Shown here: one piece after another, positions 15,532-24,850 of the stretch
How positions within the stretch are numbered: position 1 is the first letter of the stretch
How the letters are laid out: each line of letters opens with the position of its first letter
Source: an uncultured Bacteroides sp.
Lineage (GTDB): Bacteria; Bacteroidota; Bacteroidia; Bacteroidales; Bacteroidaceae
Assembly (NCBI RefSeq): GCF_905207245.1
Contig: NZ_CAJLKP010000069.1
Location: 1-32,260, forward strand
Direction: 5' to 3'
DNA: 32,260 bases
Notes under the pieces: generated by a model
Databases searched by the model: none
Told to the model about the DNA's origin: nothing
Seen by the model: only the letters and a program-made list of their open reading frames with translations
Made by a program: the position numbers and the translations under genes

Positions 15532-18500
15532 ATGAAAAGATATAAAGTTACTCTTTCAAGCAACACTGTTTATAAGGAAATAGAGCTCGCTTCCGATTTG
15601 CAGCAAGTGAAGGTGGGTACTGGCGTAGATTGTGATATTCGTCTGCGAAAAGAACTATTTTTTAGTCAGATTGAACTTACTTTTATAAAAAATAAGGATA
15701 CTTGGACTGTCATCTGCTCAGATAATTTGTATATTACCATGGGCGACGTGCGCAAACTTGCAACAAAACAACTGAATCACGGAGATGTACTTGAAGTCAA
15801 ATATCAGGACTCAGATAATCTGGTATTTGCAATGGAATTTCTGATCGATTTTGATGACGGTAAAAAATACGAGAGAATTATCGACGTTTCCGGGGCAACA
15901 TCACTGACTATAGGTACATCGCCAAATTGCAATATTACAATAAGTGGCGAATATGCCAAAGATGATGCACTTGTTCTTACTAGAAAGTCCAATGGCTTTG
16001 TTGTCGATATTCAAAATACAACTTATGGTGTTTATATCAACGGTAAGAAGGCGAAGAACAAAGATATAATTAAAGATAGAGATTTTCTTTCCGTTTCCGA
16101 TTATTTCTTCTACTTTAAGAACAATAAGATCTGGACTCAAATACGTAAAGATTTAGTTGTGAATACACTTAACTTCATTGATAGACCTGAGCAGAATTCA
16201 TATCCTAAATTCAATCGTAATACAAGAGTTCAGACAATTGTAAATAAGGATGACATTGAGGTTTTAGACCCGCCCGCAAAGCCACAGAAACCAAAGAACA
16301 ATTTATTAACTAGATTGCTACCCTCTATCGGTATGCTTCTTGTGTCAGGTATTACAGCATTCTTTGGCGGTGCAATGATCATTATGTCGGCGGTTTCCGG
16401 TGTAATGGCAATTGTAACTTCTGTTATCACTTTGCAACAAAGTAAAAAGGATTACAAAAAAGGTACTGAGGAACGTATAGAAAAATACAATGCGTATGTT
16501 GCAAAAAAGAGAATGGAAATTGAACAGCTAAGAGCTGAGGAAAAAGAGATACTCGATAGAATATATATTTCTCAGACTGAAGAAACTAGCCGATTAGGAG
16601 AGTTTTCGCCAAGCTTATTTGATAGAACAACTGCTGACGCAGATTTCCTACGTGTGAAACTTGGTGATGGCTCGATAGAGGCTAATCGCAAAATTAAGTA
16701 TAAGAAGCAGGAACGCCTTGAGGTTGAAGATGAACTACAACTTATTCCCGAACAAATTAGCGATGAATTTAAGTACGTGCATGCTGCTCCAGTTGTATGT
16801 GATTTTAAGTCAGTTAATGCAGTAGGTGTTGTTGGTAATGAAGACTACAGATTTAATATTCTTAAAAATCTTGTAATTGATATTGCCGCAAGGCAGTACT
16901 TCTCAGATGTGAAAATGGTGTTTGTAGCGGAAGAGAAAGATGCAGATAGAGTTTCTTGGCTTCGTATGTTACCGCATACATATGATGAAGACGCGAAATT
17001 AAGGACAGTGATTACAGATAATGAGAGCAAAAACATTGTCTTTGAGTATTTATATAAGGAATTGACATTTAGAGAGCAGCGAAAGAAGCATGAAAACAAT
17101 ATTGTTGTATTTTTCTATGATGAATACGGATTCAAAAACCATCCGATTTCAAAGTTTGTTGAGAAAGCAAAGGATTTGGGCGTTACCTTTGTTTTCTTCG
17201 GCGAAAAAGAAGCAGATATTCCGTTGGGTTGCGGATACATCATTGAGGCTAAAGCTGAAAGAGCTGTTTTGATTTCTACAACTGATAGCAGTAAAACTGT
17301 TGAATTCACATACCCTATCCTTCAGGATGCAGATGCCAAGCGGATTGTAAACCTGTTGGCTCCAGTCTACAGTGAAGAAATCTCTCTCGAGGGTACATTA
17401 ACCAAGAGTATTTCAATGTTTGAAATGTTGAATATTCTTGCCGTGGATGATTTGAACCTTGAAGAACGGTGGAACAAATCCCAAGTGTTTAGATCTATGG
17501 CGGCACCTATTGGTGTCACTACCAATGGCTTGATTTCTCTGGATTTACATGATAAGGCACATGGTCCTCACGGTCTTGTTGCCGGTACTACTGGTTCTGG
17601 TAAGTCCGAGATCCTACAGACATACATTTTATCTATGGCCACCCTCTTCCACCCATATGAAGTTGGTTTTGTAATCATCGACTTTAAGGGCGGTGGAATG
17701 GTAAATCAGTTTAAGGATTTGCCGCATCTTCTCGGTGCAATAACGAACATTGATGGCAAAGAAATTGATCGTTCGCTGAAATCTATTAAAGCTGAACTTC
17801 AAAAGAGACAAAGACTTTTTGCAGAAGCAGAGGTTAATCACATTGACAAGTACATAAGAAAGTTTAAAGCAAGAGAAGTTAACACTCCGTTGCCTCACCT
17901 TATCCTTATTGTTGATGAGTTCGCTGAATTAAAGGCAGAGCAGCCTGAATTTATGAAAGAGCTAATCTCTGCTGCACGTATTGGACGTAGTTTGGGTGTG
18001 CACCTTATCCTTGCTACTCAAAAACCGTCTGGTCAGGTTAATGAACAGATCTGGAGTAACTCGAGATTTAAGCTTTGCTTGAAAGTCCAAGGTCAAGAGG
18101 ATAGTAACGAGGTCTTAAAGTCTCCGCTGGCTGCAGAAATCAAAGAGCCTGGCCGCGCTTATATGCAGGTAGGAAATAATGAAGTGTTTGAACTTCTACA
18201 ATCAGCTTACAGTGGTGCTCCAGAGAAAATGGATGATACATCTATCAAAGAGTTCTCGATTTATAGTTTGTCTTCTTGTGGCAAAAGGACACCAGTATAT
18301 ACTCAAAAAAGAAAGAAAGCAGAAGGCTTAAACACCACTCAGTTGGATGCAATTGTTGATTATGTAGCATCCTATTGTAGTAGCAAGGGTATTGAGAGAT
18401 TATCTAGCATCTGTCTACCGCCTCTTGAAGATTATCTTACTGTTCCTAATAATCTTGGGAATTATGCCTTGGATTCCATTCCGTTGGGGATTTATGATGA

Positions 18501-20028
18501 TCCGGATTCTCAGTATCAGGGGGTAGCACACTTTAACCTTTGCGATGATAACACAATGATTATTGGTGCATCTCAAACCGGTAAGACCAATCTGATCCAG
18601 AGCATAATCAGACTTGTTACAAGTAGATATTCACCAAAGGATGCTGTTTTTTACATAGCTGACTTTGGTGCTATGTATCTAAAAAACTTTGAGTCACTTC
18701 ATCATGTTGGTGGCGTCGTGACAATTTCAGAAGGTGAAAAGTTTAAAAACCTTTTCAAATTATTAACCGAAGAGGTTCAGTATAGAAAAGCAAGATTTTT
18801 GGACTGTGGCTTAAGCTCTTATGCTGCTTATCGCGAAGCAGGATATACTGATTTGCCGCATATCTTCCTTATTATTGATAATTTTAGTGCATTCAAAGAG
18901 GTTTATGCAGATGCATATGAAGACCAATTTGTATATCTTACTCGTGAAGGCATTTCCTGCGGTATTTCTATTATTGTAACTAACGCATCAACAAATGGTC
19001 TTGGCTACAGATATATGTCCAACTTTGCCTGCCGTCTTTCTTTCAGATGTAATGACGCCGGCGAATATATGAATATCTTCGATCGTTGCAGAATGCAGCC
19101 GAAAGATGTTCCAGGACGTATGCTATGCAAACTCAGTAAAGAACTTTACGAAATGCAATCGTTCATCGCATTTGAGGGAGAGAAAGAGTTGGATCGCTCT
19201 AATGCTGCAAAGAAATTTGTTGATGAGATTAATGCACTATATCCGAATGAATTGGCTAGGAAGATTCCTAACATTCCTGAAGTTCTTACACTTGACTATA
19301 TTGACAATAACTATAACTTCAAGGCAGCTGGATATCAGTATCCAATAGCGCTTGATTATGCAAATGTTGATGTCGTTGCTTTAGATCTCAAGGCATGGAA
19401 CGAATTCTGCATCATCGGCAAGGATTCTGGAAAGAAGCTTGCAGTCACTAACAGCATAATGGATGCAATTCACCATAATGTACTGAGCAAACCTGTTGAA
19501 TTGTACATTATTGATGGCGTTGAAAGGCAACTCAAGGCGAAGGCTAATTTGGGTTATGTTGAAAAGTACACCATTGATTACAGTGAGATCGGAAGTATTT
19601 TTGATAGTATAATGCCTGAACTGGAAAAACGTCATCAATTACTGATGGATGGAGAACTTGATCAACTCACCAAATGTGCTCAGATCATCATCCTTATTAA
19701 CAATAAGGATGCCGTTGAATATATGTCCTCTACTAAAGAAATTCTTGAAATTTACACCAGAATGGTCAAACAATTCAAGGCTCTTGGCGTTGCATTTATC
19801 TTCTCAGATATTGAAGATACTGCGGTTAGCTACAGTGGGCCGGAGTTGCTTAAGAGATTCAAGGATTCCAAGAAGGCAATTATAACAAGCAATCTGCAAG
19901 AATTTAAGTTCTGCGATCTGCCGTCTTCAGCTGTTCGTAACAATAAGACGGTTAACGTAGGAGATGTATTCTTGCTGGATGGATCTGATGTTACAAGAAT
20001 AAAATTAGCAGAGGAGGTACGCAAATGA
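15532..20028 (+). CDS. essC: EssC/YukBA-type T7SS FtsK/SpoIIIE ATPase
   Basis: A 1498-residue membrane motor of full family length. Two N-terminal FHA-like domains (about 1-100 and 105-200) are followed by two close TMs (about 263-303), a coiled segment and three FtsK/SpoIIIE domains. D1 has GTTGSGKS (about 685) and LILIVDEF (about 790). D2 has GASQTGKT (about 1012) but IFLIIDNF instead of a DE Walker B. D3 has degenerate IGKDSGKK (about 1294). D1 therefore looks fully competent and D3 inactive, as in other EssC proteins. The FHA-like domains lack the Arg and Ser of a phosphothreonine pocket. It exports WXG100 proteins and effectors. The RBS is AGGAGG, and the end overlaps the first WXG100 gene by four bases (ATGA). 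Confidence 0.95.
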   Translation: MKRYKVTLSSNTVYKEIELASDLQQVKVGTGVDCDIRLRKELFFSQIELTFIKNKDTWTVICSDNLYITMGDVRKLATKQLNHGDVLEVKYQDSDNLVFAMEFLIDFDDGKKYERIIDVSGATSLTIGTSPNCNITISGEYAKDDALVLTRKSNGFVVDIQNTTYGVYINGKKAKNKDIIKDRDFLSVSDYFFYFKNNKIWTQIRKDLVVNTLNFIDRPEQNSYPKFNRNTRVQTIVNKDDIEVLDPPAKPQKPKNNLLTRLLPSIGMLLVSGITAFFGGAMIIMSAVSGVMAIVTSVITLQQSKKDYKKGTEERIEKYNAYVAKKRMEIEQLRAEEKEILDRIYISQTEETSRLGEFSPSLFDRTTADADFLRVKLGDGSIEANRKIKYKKQERLEVEDELQLIPEQISDEFKYVHAAPVVCDFKSVNAVGVVGNEDYRFNILKNLVIDIAARQYFSDVKMVFVAEEKDADRVSWLRMLPHTYDEDAKLRTVITDNESKNIVFEYLYKELTFREQRKKHENNIVVFFYDEYGFKNHPISKFVEKAKDLGVTFVFFGEKEADIPLGCGYIIEAKAERAVLISTTDSSKTVEFTYPILQDADAKRIVNLLAPVYSEEISLEGTLTKSISMFEMLNILAVDDLNLEERWNKSQVFRSMAAPIGVTTNGLISLDLHDKAHGPHGLVAGTTGSGKSEILQTYILSMATLFHPYEVGFVIIDFKGGGMVNQFKDLPHLLGAITNIDGKEIDRSLKSIKAELQKRQRLFAEAEVNHIDKYIRKFKAREVNTPLPHLILIVDEFAELKAEQPEFMKELISAARIGRSLGVHLILATQKPSGQVNEQIWSNSRFKLCLKVQGQEDSNEVLKSPLAAEIKEPGRAYMQVGNNEVFELLQSAYSGAPEKMDDTSIKEFSIYSLSSCGKRTPVYTQKRKKAEGLNTTQLDAIVDYVASYCSSKGIERLSSICLPPLEDYLTVPNNLGNYALDSIPLGIYDDPDSQYQGVAHFNLCDDNTMIIGASQTGKTNLIQSIIRLVTSRYSPKDAVFYIADFGAMYLKNFESLHHVGGVVTISEGEKFKNLFKLLTEEVQYRKARFLDCGLSSYAAYREAGYTDLPHIFLIIDNFSAFKEVYADAYEDQFVYLTREGISCGISIIVTNASTNGLGYRYMSNFACRLSFRCNDAGEYMNIFDRCRMQPKDVPGRMLCKLSKELYEMQSFIAFEGEKELDRSNAAKKFVDEINALYPNELARKIPNIPEVLTLDYIDNNYNFKAAGYQYPIALDYANVDVVALDLKAWNEFCIIGKDSGKKLAVTNSIMDAIHHNVLSKPVELYIIDGVERQLKAKANLGYVEKYTIDYSEIGSIFDSIMPELEKRHQLLMDGELDQLTKCAQIIILINNKDAVEYMSSTKEILEIYTRMVKQFKALGVAFIFSDIEDTAVSYSGPELLKRFKDSKKAIITSNLQEFKFCDLPSSAVRNNKTVNVGDVFLLDGSDVTRIKLAEEVRK

Positions 20029-20357
20029 GTACTACTGACACAAGGGTGTCTGGCGAAGAATTTAGTCTAGACACATCAAATTTTGCCTCTGTCATTAGTA
20101 AGGCGGATAGCTTGGCTGACAAAATGGGTGAGCTAAAAAACGACCTGGATAATCTGAAAAATAACCTTATGTTCACTTGGGCAGGAAAGGGTCGTAACAC
20201 TTTTGAAAAGAAGTACAGGCTGTTGAGTCAGCAGTTTGGTGACCTAAAAGAAGATTTACGTGAAATTGCCGAAGGCCTTAAGAGCATGGAACAGGAATAC
20301 ATCCAGGCTGATACGGATCTTGCAAAGGCCCTTGATGGCAAAGATAGTAGATATTAA
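20025..20357 (+). CDS. WXG100-family protein (WAG variant)
   Basis: A 110-residue helical hairpin. The turn is TWAGKGRNTFEKKY, with Trp-Ala-Gly in the WXG position, flanked by two amphipathic helices. There is no signal peptide, as expected for T7SS substrates. It starts inside the essC stop (ATGA), so it is translationally coupled to the motor. The C-terminal tail has YIQADTDLA, resembling the Y-x-x-x-D/E export signal. It is a likely substrate or a partner that escorts the downstream effector. Confidence 0.88.
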   Translation: MSTTDTRVSGEEFSLDTSNFASVISKADSLADKMGELKNDLDNLKNNLMFTWAGKGRNTFEKKYRLLSQQFGDLKEDLREIAEGLKSMEQEYIQADTDLAKALDGKDSRY

Positions 20358-20372
20358 GGAGGTGCGTTTGGG

Positions 20373-20765
20373 ATGACTGTGGAGCAACTTAAAGCTCAAC
20401 GAAAAACAAAAAAAACCGCCCTTAATACTTATGCAAAACGTCGAAATGCAATCAGAGATATAATTAAAAAAATCGATGATAAGCTGGACGATGATATAAG
20501 AGATGTGAACAAGCAGATATCCAATTGCATCTCAGAATTGCAACAAGGGTTAAAGGGAACAAGCAGGGTTACTTCTATTTGTAACGCTATGGAGGATGTT
20601 AAAGAAAAAGGAACCGGCTCGGATTCAAAAATATCATCATGTAGGGGTTACTTGTCCAGCGAAGTTAGTAGATGCCAAGGCAGAATTAACACGTTGGATT
20701 CTGAAATCAGGTCACTTGAGATTCAAATAAGAGATCAAGGTGGAACAATCTATTTCTGGGAGTGA
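20373..20765 (+). CDS. Coiled-coil protein, YwqH/DUF5082-like
   Basis: This 130-residue, highly charged protein is predicted to be nearly all coiled coil. Its arrangement, a small helical protein directly before an effector-like gene, matches the YwqH/DUF5082 or Lap-type partners of LXG effectors in Firmicutes. It has cysteines in SNCIS, SICNA, SSCRG and SRCQG, unusual for a short cytosolic coiled coil; they may form disulfides after export. The start ATG 20373 follows AAGGAGGTG. The stop is five bases before the effector start. The family assignment is tentative. Confidence 0.6.
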   Translation: MTVEQLKAQRKTKKTALNTYAKRRNAIRDIIKKIDDKLDDDIRDVNKQISNCISELQQGLKGTSRVTSICNAMEDVKEKGTGSDSKISSCRGYLSSEVSRCQGRINTLDSEIRSLEIQIRDQGGTIYFWE

Positions 20766-20769
20766 GTTT

Positions 20770-22188
20770 ATGAGCGAGATTTATATTCATTATGGAAATC
20801 TTGAAGATTCCGTAAAAAAATCCCAGAAAGTTCGAGGTGAGATAACCGGATATGTAGAGGAAATCAAAAAGCGAATAACTACCCCTATATCCGGACTTTC
20901 TGGTAGCGATTCAGCGGGCTATGCATCAACAGCATCGAGCCTCGCCTGGAACAAAATTACTTCTTTAAACAACAAGGCGAATCGTTTTTCTGCATATGAA
21001 GGCACTATTAACACTTTGATTTCGACTGCGAAATCTGAGGATAAATATGTATCGAACCAAATTGAAACAATTGCAGGTATGTATGTTGAAAAACGCAAAT
21101 GGTATCAAAAGGCTGGAGATTGGATCTACAATACATTCTGTGTCGATCTTGCCAACAAATGGGACTGGACTAGAGATTTTTCTGATGCGGCTAAGTGGGT
21201 TGGAAACAAAATCGAAAATGCCTTTGAACCTATTGCTGACTGGTTTAAATACGGTGACGGTAAGTATGTCTGGAATATTATTACATCAGTTGTTGGAACC
21301 GTAGCTGCAATTGGTGGTGCAATAGCTGCAATTTGTGCAATACCATTTACTGGCGGTGCAACGATTCCCATTGTAATCGGCTGTATTGGTGCAGCAGCTG
21401 CAACTATAGGTGCTGTTATAACAACGGTCAACTCAGTCACAAGCGTTGTTCAAAATTCGAAGGCAATTTCAAAAAGTGGAAACTTGTTTGATGAAAATGA
21501 TGGTGATCCAAGTGCAGCACGTTATTATGGAAGCCAGACCAAATTGAGCGAATACTTTAACAAAAATGATATGGGCGACAAAGAAGCTAACGAAAAATTC
21601 GAGAAGGCAGGCAAAACGGTTGATACAGTAAAGGTTGTAGCCGACGTCACTTCATTCGTCTGCAGCATCGCAAGTCTAGGTAACGTAAAAGACTACCGTT
21701 TGAAGAATGGTAATGCCAATATCAACACTCGCTATAATGGCGACAAGTGGTATAAGGGCTACAGCTTTACATACGATAATATTAAGCGGAATATTATGCA
21801 TGATATGGGATACAAAATATCCTCCGGCAAACTGGATGCTGGTGACGCATTTAATCTTGACAAGAGCATCTTCGCAAAGAGTTATACTGTAAAGAAGAAA
21901 TTCACTTTGCGTTGGGATACCGGTAGTTGGTCAGTTAATGAAAAGCTTGTAAAGGTGTTCCGAGGAGTAAAAGTATTTAAAAATGTCACAGACATCAACG
22001 AAAGTGTCGGCACTCTTCATGACTATTTCCAATATCGTGATACTGCACCAACTTCGAAAGATACTGCAGAAGCGATTGAGGCAACGACGGGCTTGTTTGG
22101 AAATATGGATTTCTTTGCACCTTTCGATGATTACGGAACAAAAACAGGAAAAACAATCTCTGACATTATCGAGCTGTTTGCAAATTAG
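20770..22188 (+). CDS. Candidate T7SS effector with glycine-rich membrane segment
   Basis: A 472-residue protein. Residues 1-110 are a helical LXG/WXG-like N-terminal domain, ending in an MYVEKRKWYQKAGDW region. A long Gly/Ala-rich hydrophobic double segment follows (about 175-235; VVGTVAAIGGAIAAICAIP and GCIGAAAATIGAVITT) with GxxxG/AxxxG spacing. The C-terminal ~230 residues do not match a toxin fold I know. There is no signal peptide. ATG 20770 is chosen for the GGGAGTGAG site. The segment resembles the glycine-zipper pore former described for the LXG toxin TelE; activity here is inferred. The coiled-coil protein upstream and membrane protein downstream fit a partner/immunity arrangement. 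Confidence 0.6.
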   Translation: MSEIYIHYGNLEDSVKKSQKVRGEITGYVEEIKKRITTPISGLSGSDSAGYASTASSLAWNKITSLNNKANRFSAYEGTINTLISTAKSEDKYVSNQIETIAGMYVEKRKWYQKAGDWIYNTFCVDLANKWDWTRDFSDAAKWVGNKIENAFEPIADWFKYGDGKYVWNIITSVVGTVAAIGGAIAAICAIPFTGGATIPIVIGCIGAAAATIGAVITTVNSVTSVVQNSKAISKSGNLFDENDGDPSAARYYGSQTKLSEYFNKNDMGDKEANEKFEKAGKTVDTVKVVADVTSFVCSIASLGNVKDYRLKNGNANINTRYNGDKWYKGYSFTYDNIKRNIMHDMGYKISSGKLDAGDAFNLDKSIFAKSYTVKKKFTLRWDTGSWSVNEKLVKVFRGVKVFKNVTDINESVGTLHDYFQYRDTAPTSKDTAEAIEATTGLFGNMDFFAPFDDYGTKTGKTISDIIELFAN

Positions 22189-22198
22189 GAGGTGCTAT

Positions 22199-22813
22199 AT
22201 GGAACTTTCTGTTAATACAAAGAAGAAGGCATCTTTGCAAAAAGCTATTGCACGAAATAAAAAAAGTGTTCGTGTTATTATGGCAATTTCAAGGATTTTG
22301 TTGTTTGTGGGTATTATTGGTGGCGGATGCTATGCGATTTTGAATTGCTTGATGCCTGATCTGAGCATGGTATGTGTTAATGGTGTAGCACAAAAGGATA
22401 TTAGCTGGATTATTATCTCAACTTCGTTTATTGTTGCTCCTTGTTTGATCTTTTCTGTTTGTCTTAAAGCCTTAGCAAATAATATTGCAAGTAGTAATAA
22501 TTCAGCAAGAGTTGATGAAAGCCTGCTGATTGTGGACAATAAAATCCGATATTCGTTTAGAATCAAGCATCAAAGTGCATCAAGCGAAAGAAGGGTCATC
22601 ACTATTGATTTTTCTGATATAAGCTCGCTACGATTTGACGAGGTTACAGGAATGCTTGATTTTACGGGAGATATTCTTAGTGAGTATTTCGATGATTACA
22701 AAAATAAGAAACCGGTTAACACAGTAAAACTCGGAAAATTTATGATTTGTGATTACTTTACGCCAAGCCTAAGGGACACCCTGCAGGGTAATAGCGTTAA
22801 GGTGAATCATTAG
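22199..22813 (+). CDS. Two-TM membrane protein, immunity candidate
   Basis: A 204-residue protein. A basic N-terminus is followed by two TMs (about 27-48 and 68-90), then a C-terminal beta-rich domain (VDESLLIVDNKIRYSF..., VITIDFSDISSLRFDEVTG) reminiscent of a bacterial PH-like domain. Start ATG 22199 sits 6 bases after AGGAGGTG; the frame extends upstream without a better start. It follows the effector-like gene by 10 bases, the usual place for immunity. However, the similar-looking protein at 24851 could mean both are structural parts of the apparatus. Confidence 0.65.
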   Translation: MELSVNTKKKASLQKAIARNKKSVRVIMAISRILLFVGIIGGGCYAILNCLMPDLSMVCVNGVAQKDISWIIISTSFIVAPCLIFSVCLKALANNIASSNNSARVDESLLIVDNKIRYSFRIKHQSASSERRVITIDFSDISSLRFDEVTGMLDFTGDILSEYFDDYKNKKPVNTVKLGKFMICDYFTPSLRDTLQGNSVKVNH

Positions 22814-22822
22814 GAGGCAACT

Positions 22823-24109
22823 ATGGACAGAGAAAGATTTAACGACCATATTAGCCAAGGCATTGCACTCATGACTGAACAAAAATACGAGTCCGCGAAA
22901 AGAGAATTTGAAGCAGCAATACAAATTGATGTCAAATCCTATGATGCGTACATACATTTGGGTAATGCATGTGCTAATTTGGGCCAGTTTGATGATGCGC
23001 TGGCTGCATTTAAAAATGCTCTCGTTGTTGAGAGCAATTCAGGAGAAGCATTATATTCTATTGCTAATATTCATTTGCTTAAAGATGAGAGATTGAAGGC
23101 GGTTGAATATTATAACAAGGCAGAAGAAGCCGGATTCAAGAAAGCAGAACTTTATCAGATCCTTGCAGGTATTTTCTTCGATGCTAATGATGTAGCGCAG
23201 GCATTACGGAATATTTCTCGTGCAATCGCGGCTGAACCGTTTGATGGTGAGCTTCGTCTTTTCAAAGCAAGAATCTATTTGGCTGATAATAAATATGACG
23301 AGGCGCTGGATACTCTTGATGAGATGCAAAAAGTCCTTCCGGACGCTTTTGAAGCATATGATTTGAGAGCACAGATTTATTCTGGAATCGGTAAGTATGA
23401 GGAAGCATTAAATGTGAGTGAGTTGGGCTGTCATCGTTTTCCTGAAGATGCAAATCTTGCTTTGACAAAACTTAAGGTTTTGGTGGAAATGAGTAAAGAC
23501 CAGGAAGCAGCAGATCTTATTGAAAAGATGAAGAATGGCGGTCAGTTCGATAAGGTAATGAAGGAAGCGGTTATCCAAGAATCTATTCTCTTCTTGAGAA
23601 AACAGGATACCGAAACCACATTATCAATTCTTCAAAAGGCAAATACAGCCCTTGGTGGAGATGCGGATATTGTGTACCTGATTATGGATATCTACGGAAA
23701 AAGCGAAAATTACGAAAAAACCATGGAAACAGCAAATTTACTGATCGGCATGAATCCTGGTGAGTATTATGAAAGCACAGCACGTTATTTCCATGCCCAT
23801 TCTCTTGATAAAATGGGAAAGGATGCCGAAGCAAAGGCAGAATATCGTAAACTTACCTCGCTCTTGAGAAAAGCAACGATTAATAATCCGTCTTTTTATG
23901 AGGGCTACATCTACCGTTTGCTTAGCCATACTCGTTTGGGCGAATTTGATAAAGCTCTTGAGTTGGCTGACTATGTGGAGAATTTGTATCCGGATAGAGC
24001 AGATGCTCATGCATTTAGGTATTTCATTTATAAGGAACAGGGAGACAGTGCAAAGGCAGAAGAATCAAAGAATGCTGCATTGAAAATTAACCCTGATATG
24101 AGTCTGTGA
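22823..24109 (+). CDS. Tetratricopeptide-repeat protein
   Basis: A 428-residue cytosolic protein built almost entirely of TPR helices. Consensus repeats are clear, as in AYIHLGNACANLGQFDDALAAF, ALYSIANIHLLKDERLKAV and AYDLRAQIYSGIGKYEEAL. There is no signal peptide or TM. AGGAGG precedes ATG 22823. It lies between an effector module and two WXG100 genes and may act as a chaperone or scaffold for substrates, or dock on the helical kinase domain; the partner is unknown. Confidence 0.85.
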   Translation: MDRERFNDHISQGIALMTEQKYESAKREFEAAIQIDVKSYDAYIHLGNACANLGQFDDALAAFKNALVVESNSGEALYSIANIHLLKDERLKAVEYYNKAEEAGFKKAELYQILAGIFFDANDVAQALRNISRAIAAEPFDGELRLFKARIYLADNKYDEALDTLDEMQKVLPDAFEAYDLRAQIYSGIGKYEEALNVSELGCHRFPEDANLALTKLKVLVEMSKDQEAADLIEKMKNGGQFDKVMKEAVIQESILFLRKQDTETTLSILQKANTALGGDADIVYLIMDIYGKSENYEKTMETANLLIGMNPGEYYESTARYFHAHSLDKMGKDAEAKAEYRKLTSLLRKATINNPSFYEGYIYRLLSHTRLGEFDKALELADYVENLYPDRADAHAFRYFIYKEQGDSAKAEESKNAALKINPDMSL

Positions 24110-24118
24110 GGTGATTGA

Positions 24119-24424
24119 ATGGCATGGGGAGATCCTACATCCTTGAAATTTGATGTTTCAGAAATTTCAAAGATGAGAACACAAATTCAAAACACATCAA
24201 AAGATTTGGCAAGTTTCAAGACTACGTTGCTTCAAGAAGTTGAGAACTTAAAAAACAACTGGAAAACTCCAGCTGGAAAGAAATTCACTGAAGAAGTTGA
24301 CACCGATTGGGCAAAGCAAGTAGATAAATATATTACAATTATTGATGCTGTTGGCGAACTGCTTGAAGTGGCAGAAAAGAGCTACAGAGAAGTAGAAGAA
24401 GAAGTAAGAAAGGTTTCATTTTAA
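24119..24424 (+). CDS. WXG100-like protein (W-x5-G variant)
   Basis: A 101-residue helix-turn-helix hairpin. The turn is NNWKTPAGKKFTEE, a lengthened WXG element. It ends SYREVEEEVRKVSF, which contains a Y-x-x-x-E secretion-type signal (YREVE). There is no signal peptide. GAGGTGAT precedes ATG 24119, 9 bases after the TPR gene. It may pair with the next WXG100 protein as a heterodimer. Confidence 0.8.
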   Translation: MAWGDPTSLKFDVSEISKMRTQIQNTSKDLASFKTTLLQEVENLKNNWKTPAGKKFTEEVDTDWAKQVDKYITIIDAVGELLEVAEKSYREVEEEVRKVSF

Positions 24425-24482
24425 TTGGTGCAAAGCCGAAAGGTTTTACATAAAAATATCATTAGAAAGGATGACACACACA

Positions 24483-24767
24483 ATGGCAACACGCGTAGAA
24501 AGAGCTGGTATCGAGGCATGTATCTCTAAGGTTAACCAGGCAATTGAGGATCTCAATGCTGCTGCAAAGCAGGTTAACGACTCCATGAATGAACTGCCTA
24601 ACTACTGGGAAGGCGCTGCTTATGATAAGGCGCGTTCAGTCTATGAAGATCAGTATCAGGGCCTTCTCACCAATACTGTACCGAAGGCTGTTGAGGACTT
24701 CAGAGACTACATCAACCAGTGCAAAGACAAGATCATTGAGTTGGATCAGCAGCTTGCTGGCAACTAA
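24483..24767 (+). CDS. WXG100-family protein (YWEG), EsxA-like
   Basis: A 94-residue canonical WXG100 protein. Two helices flank NYWEGAAYDKARSVYED. ATG 24483 is preferred because GAAAGG lies about 12 bases upstream; an in-frame ATG at 24471 abuts that site. Codon choice (GGT, GTT, CTC, AAG-rich) looks more like a highly expressed gene than that of its neighbours. A strong hairpin follows the gene, and there is a 58-base gap before it, so it may be expressed at a different level from the rest of the operon. Confidence 0.9.
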   Translation: MATRVERAGIEACISKVNQAIEDLNAAAKQVNDSMNELPNYWEGAAYDKARSVYEDQYQGLLTNTVPKAVEDFRDYINQCKDKIIELDQQLAGN

Positions 24768-24780
24768 CATCTGGATTGCA

Positions 24781-24825
24781 ACAACGGGGTACCAGCATAC
24801 TTAAGATGTTGGTACCCTTAGTTGT
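24781..24825 (+). terminator. Strong hairpin after the EsxA-like gene
   Basis: GGGTACCAGCAT pairs with ATGTTGGTACCC (12 base pairs, one G-U) over a seven-base loop, with outer arms ACAAC/GTTGT. There is no clear T-run. It could be a partial terminator or a 3' stabiliser giving high abundance of the WXG100 transcript. Confidence 0.6.
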
Positions 24826-24850
24826 AATTATGGTTCGAAGGAGTTTTTGT

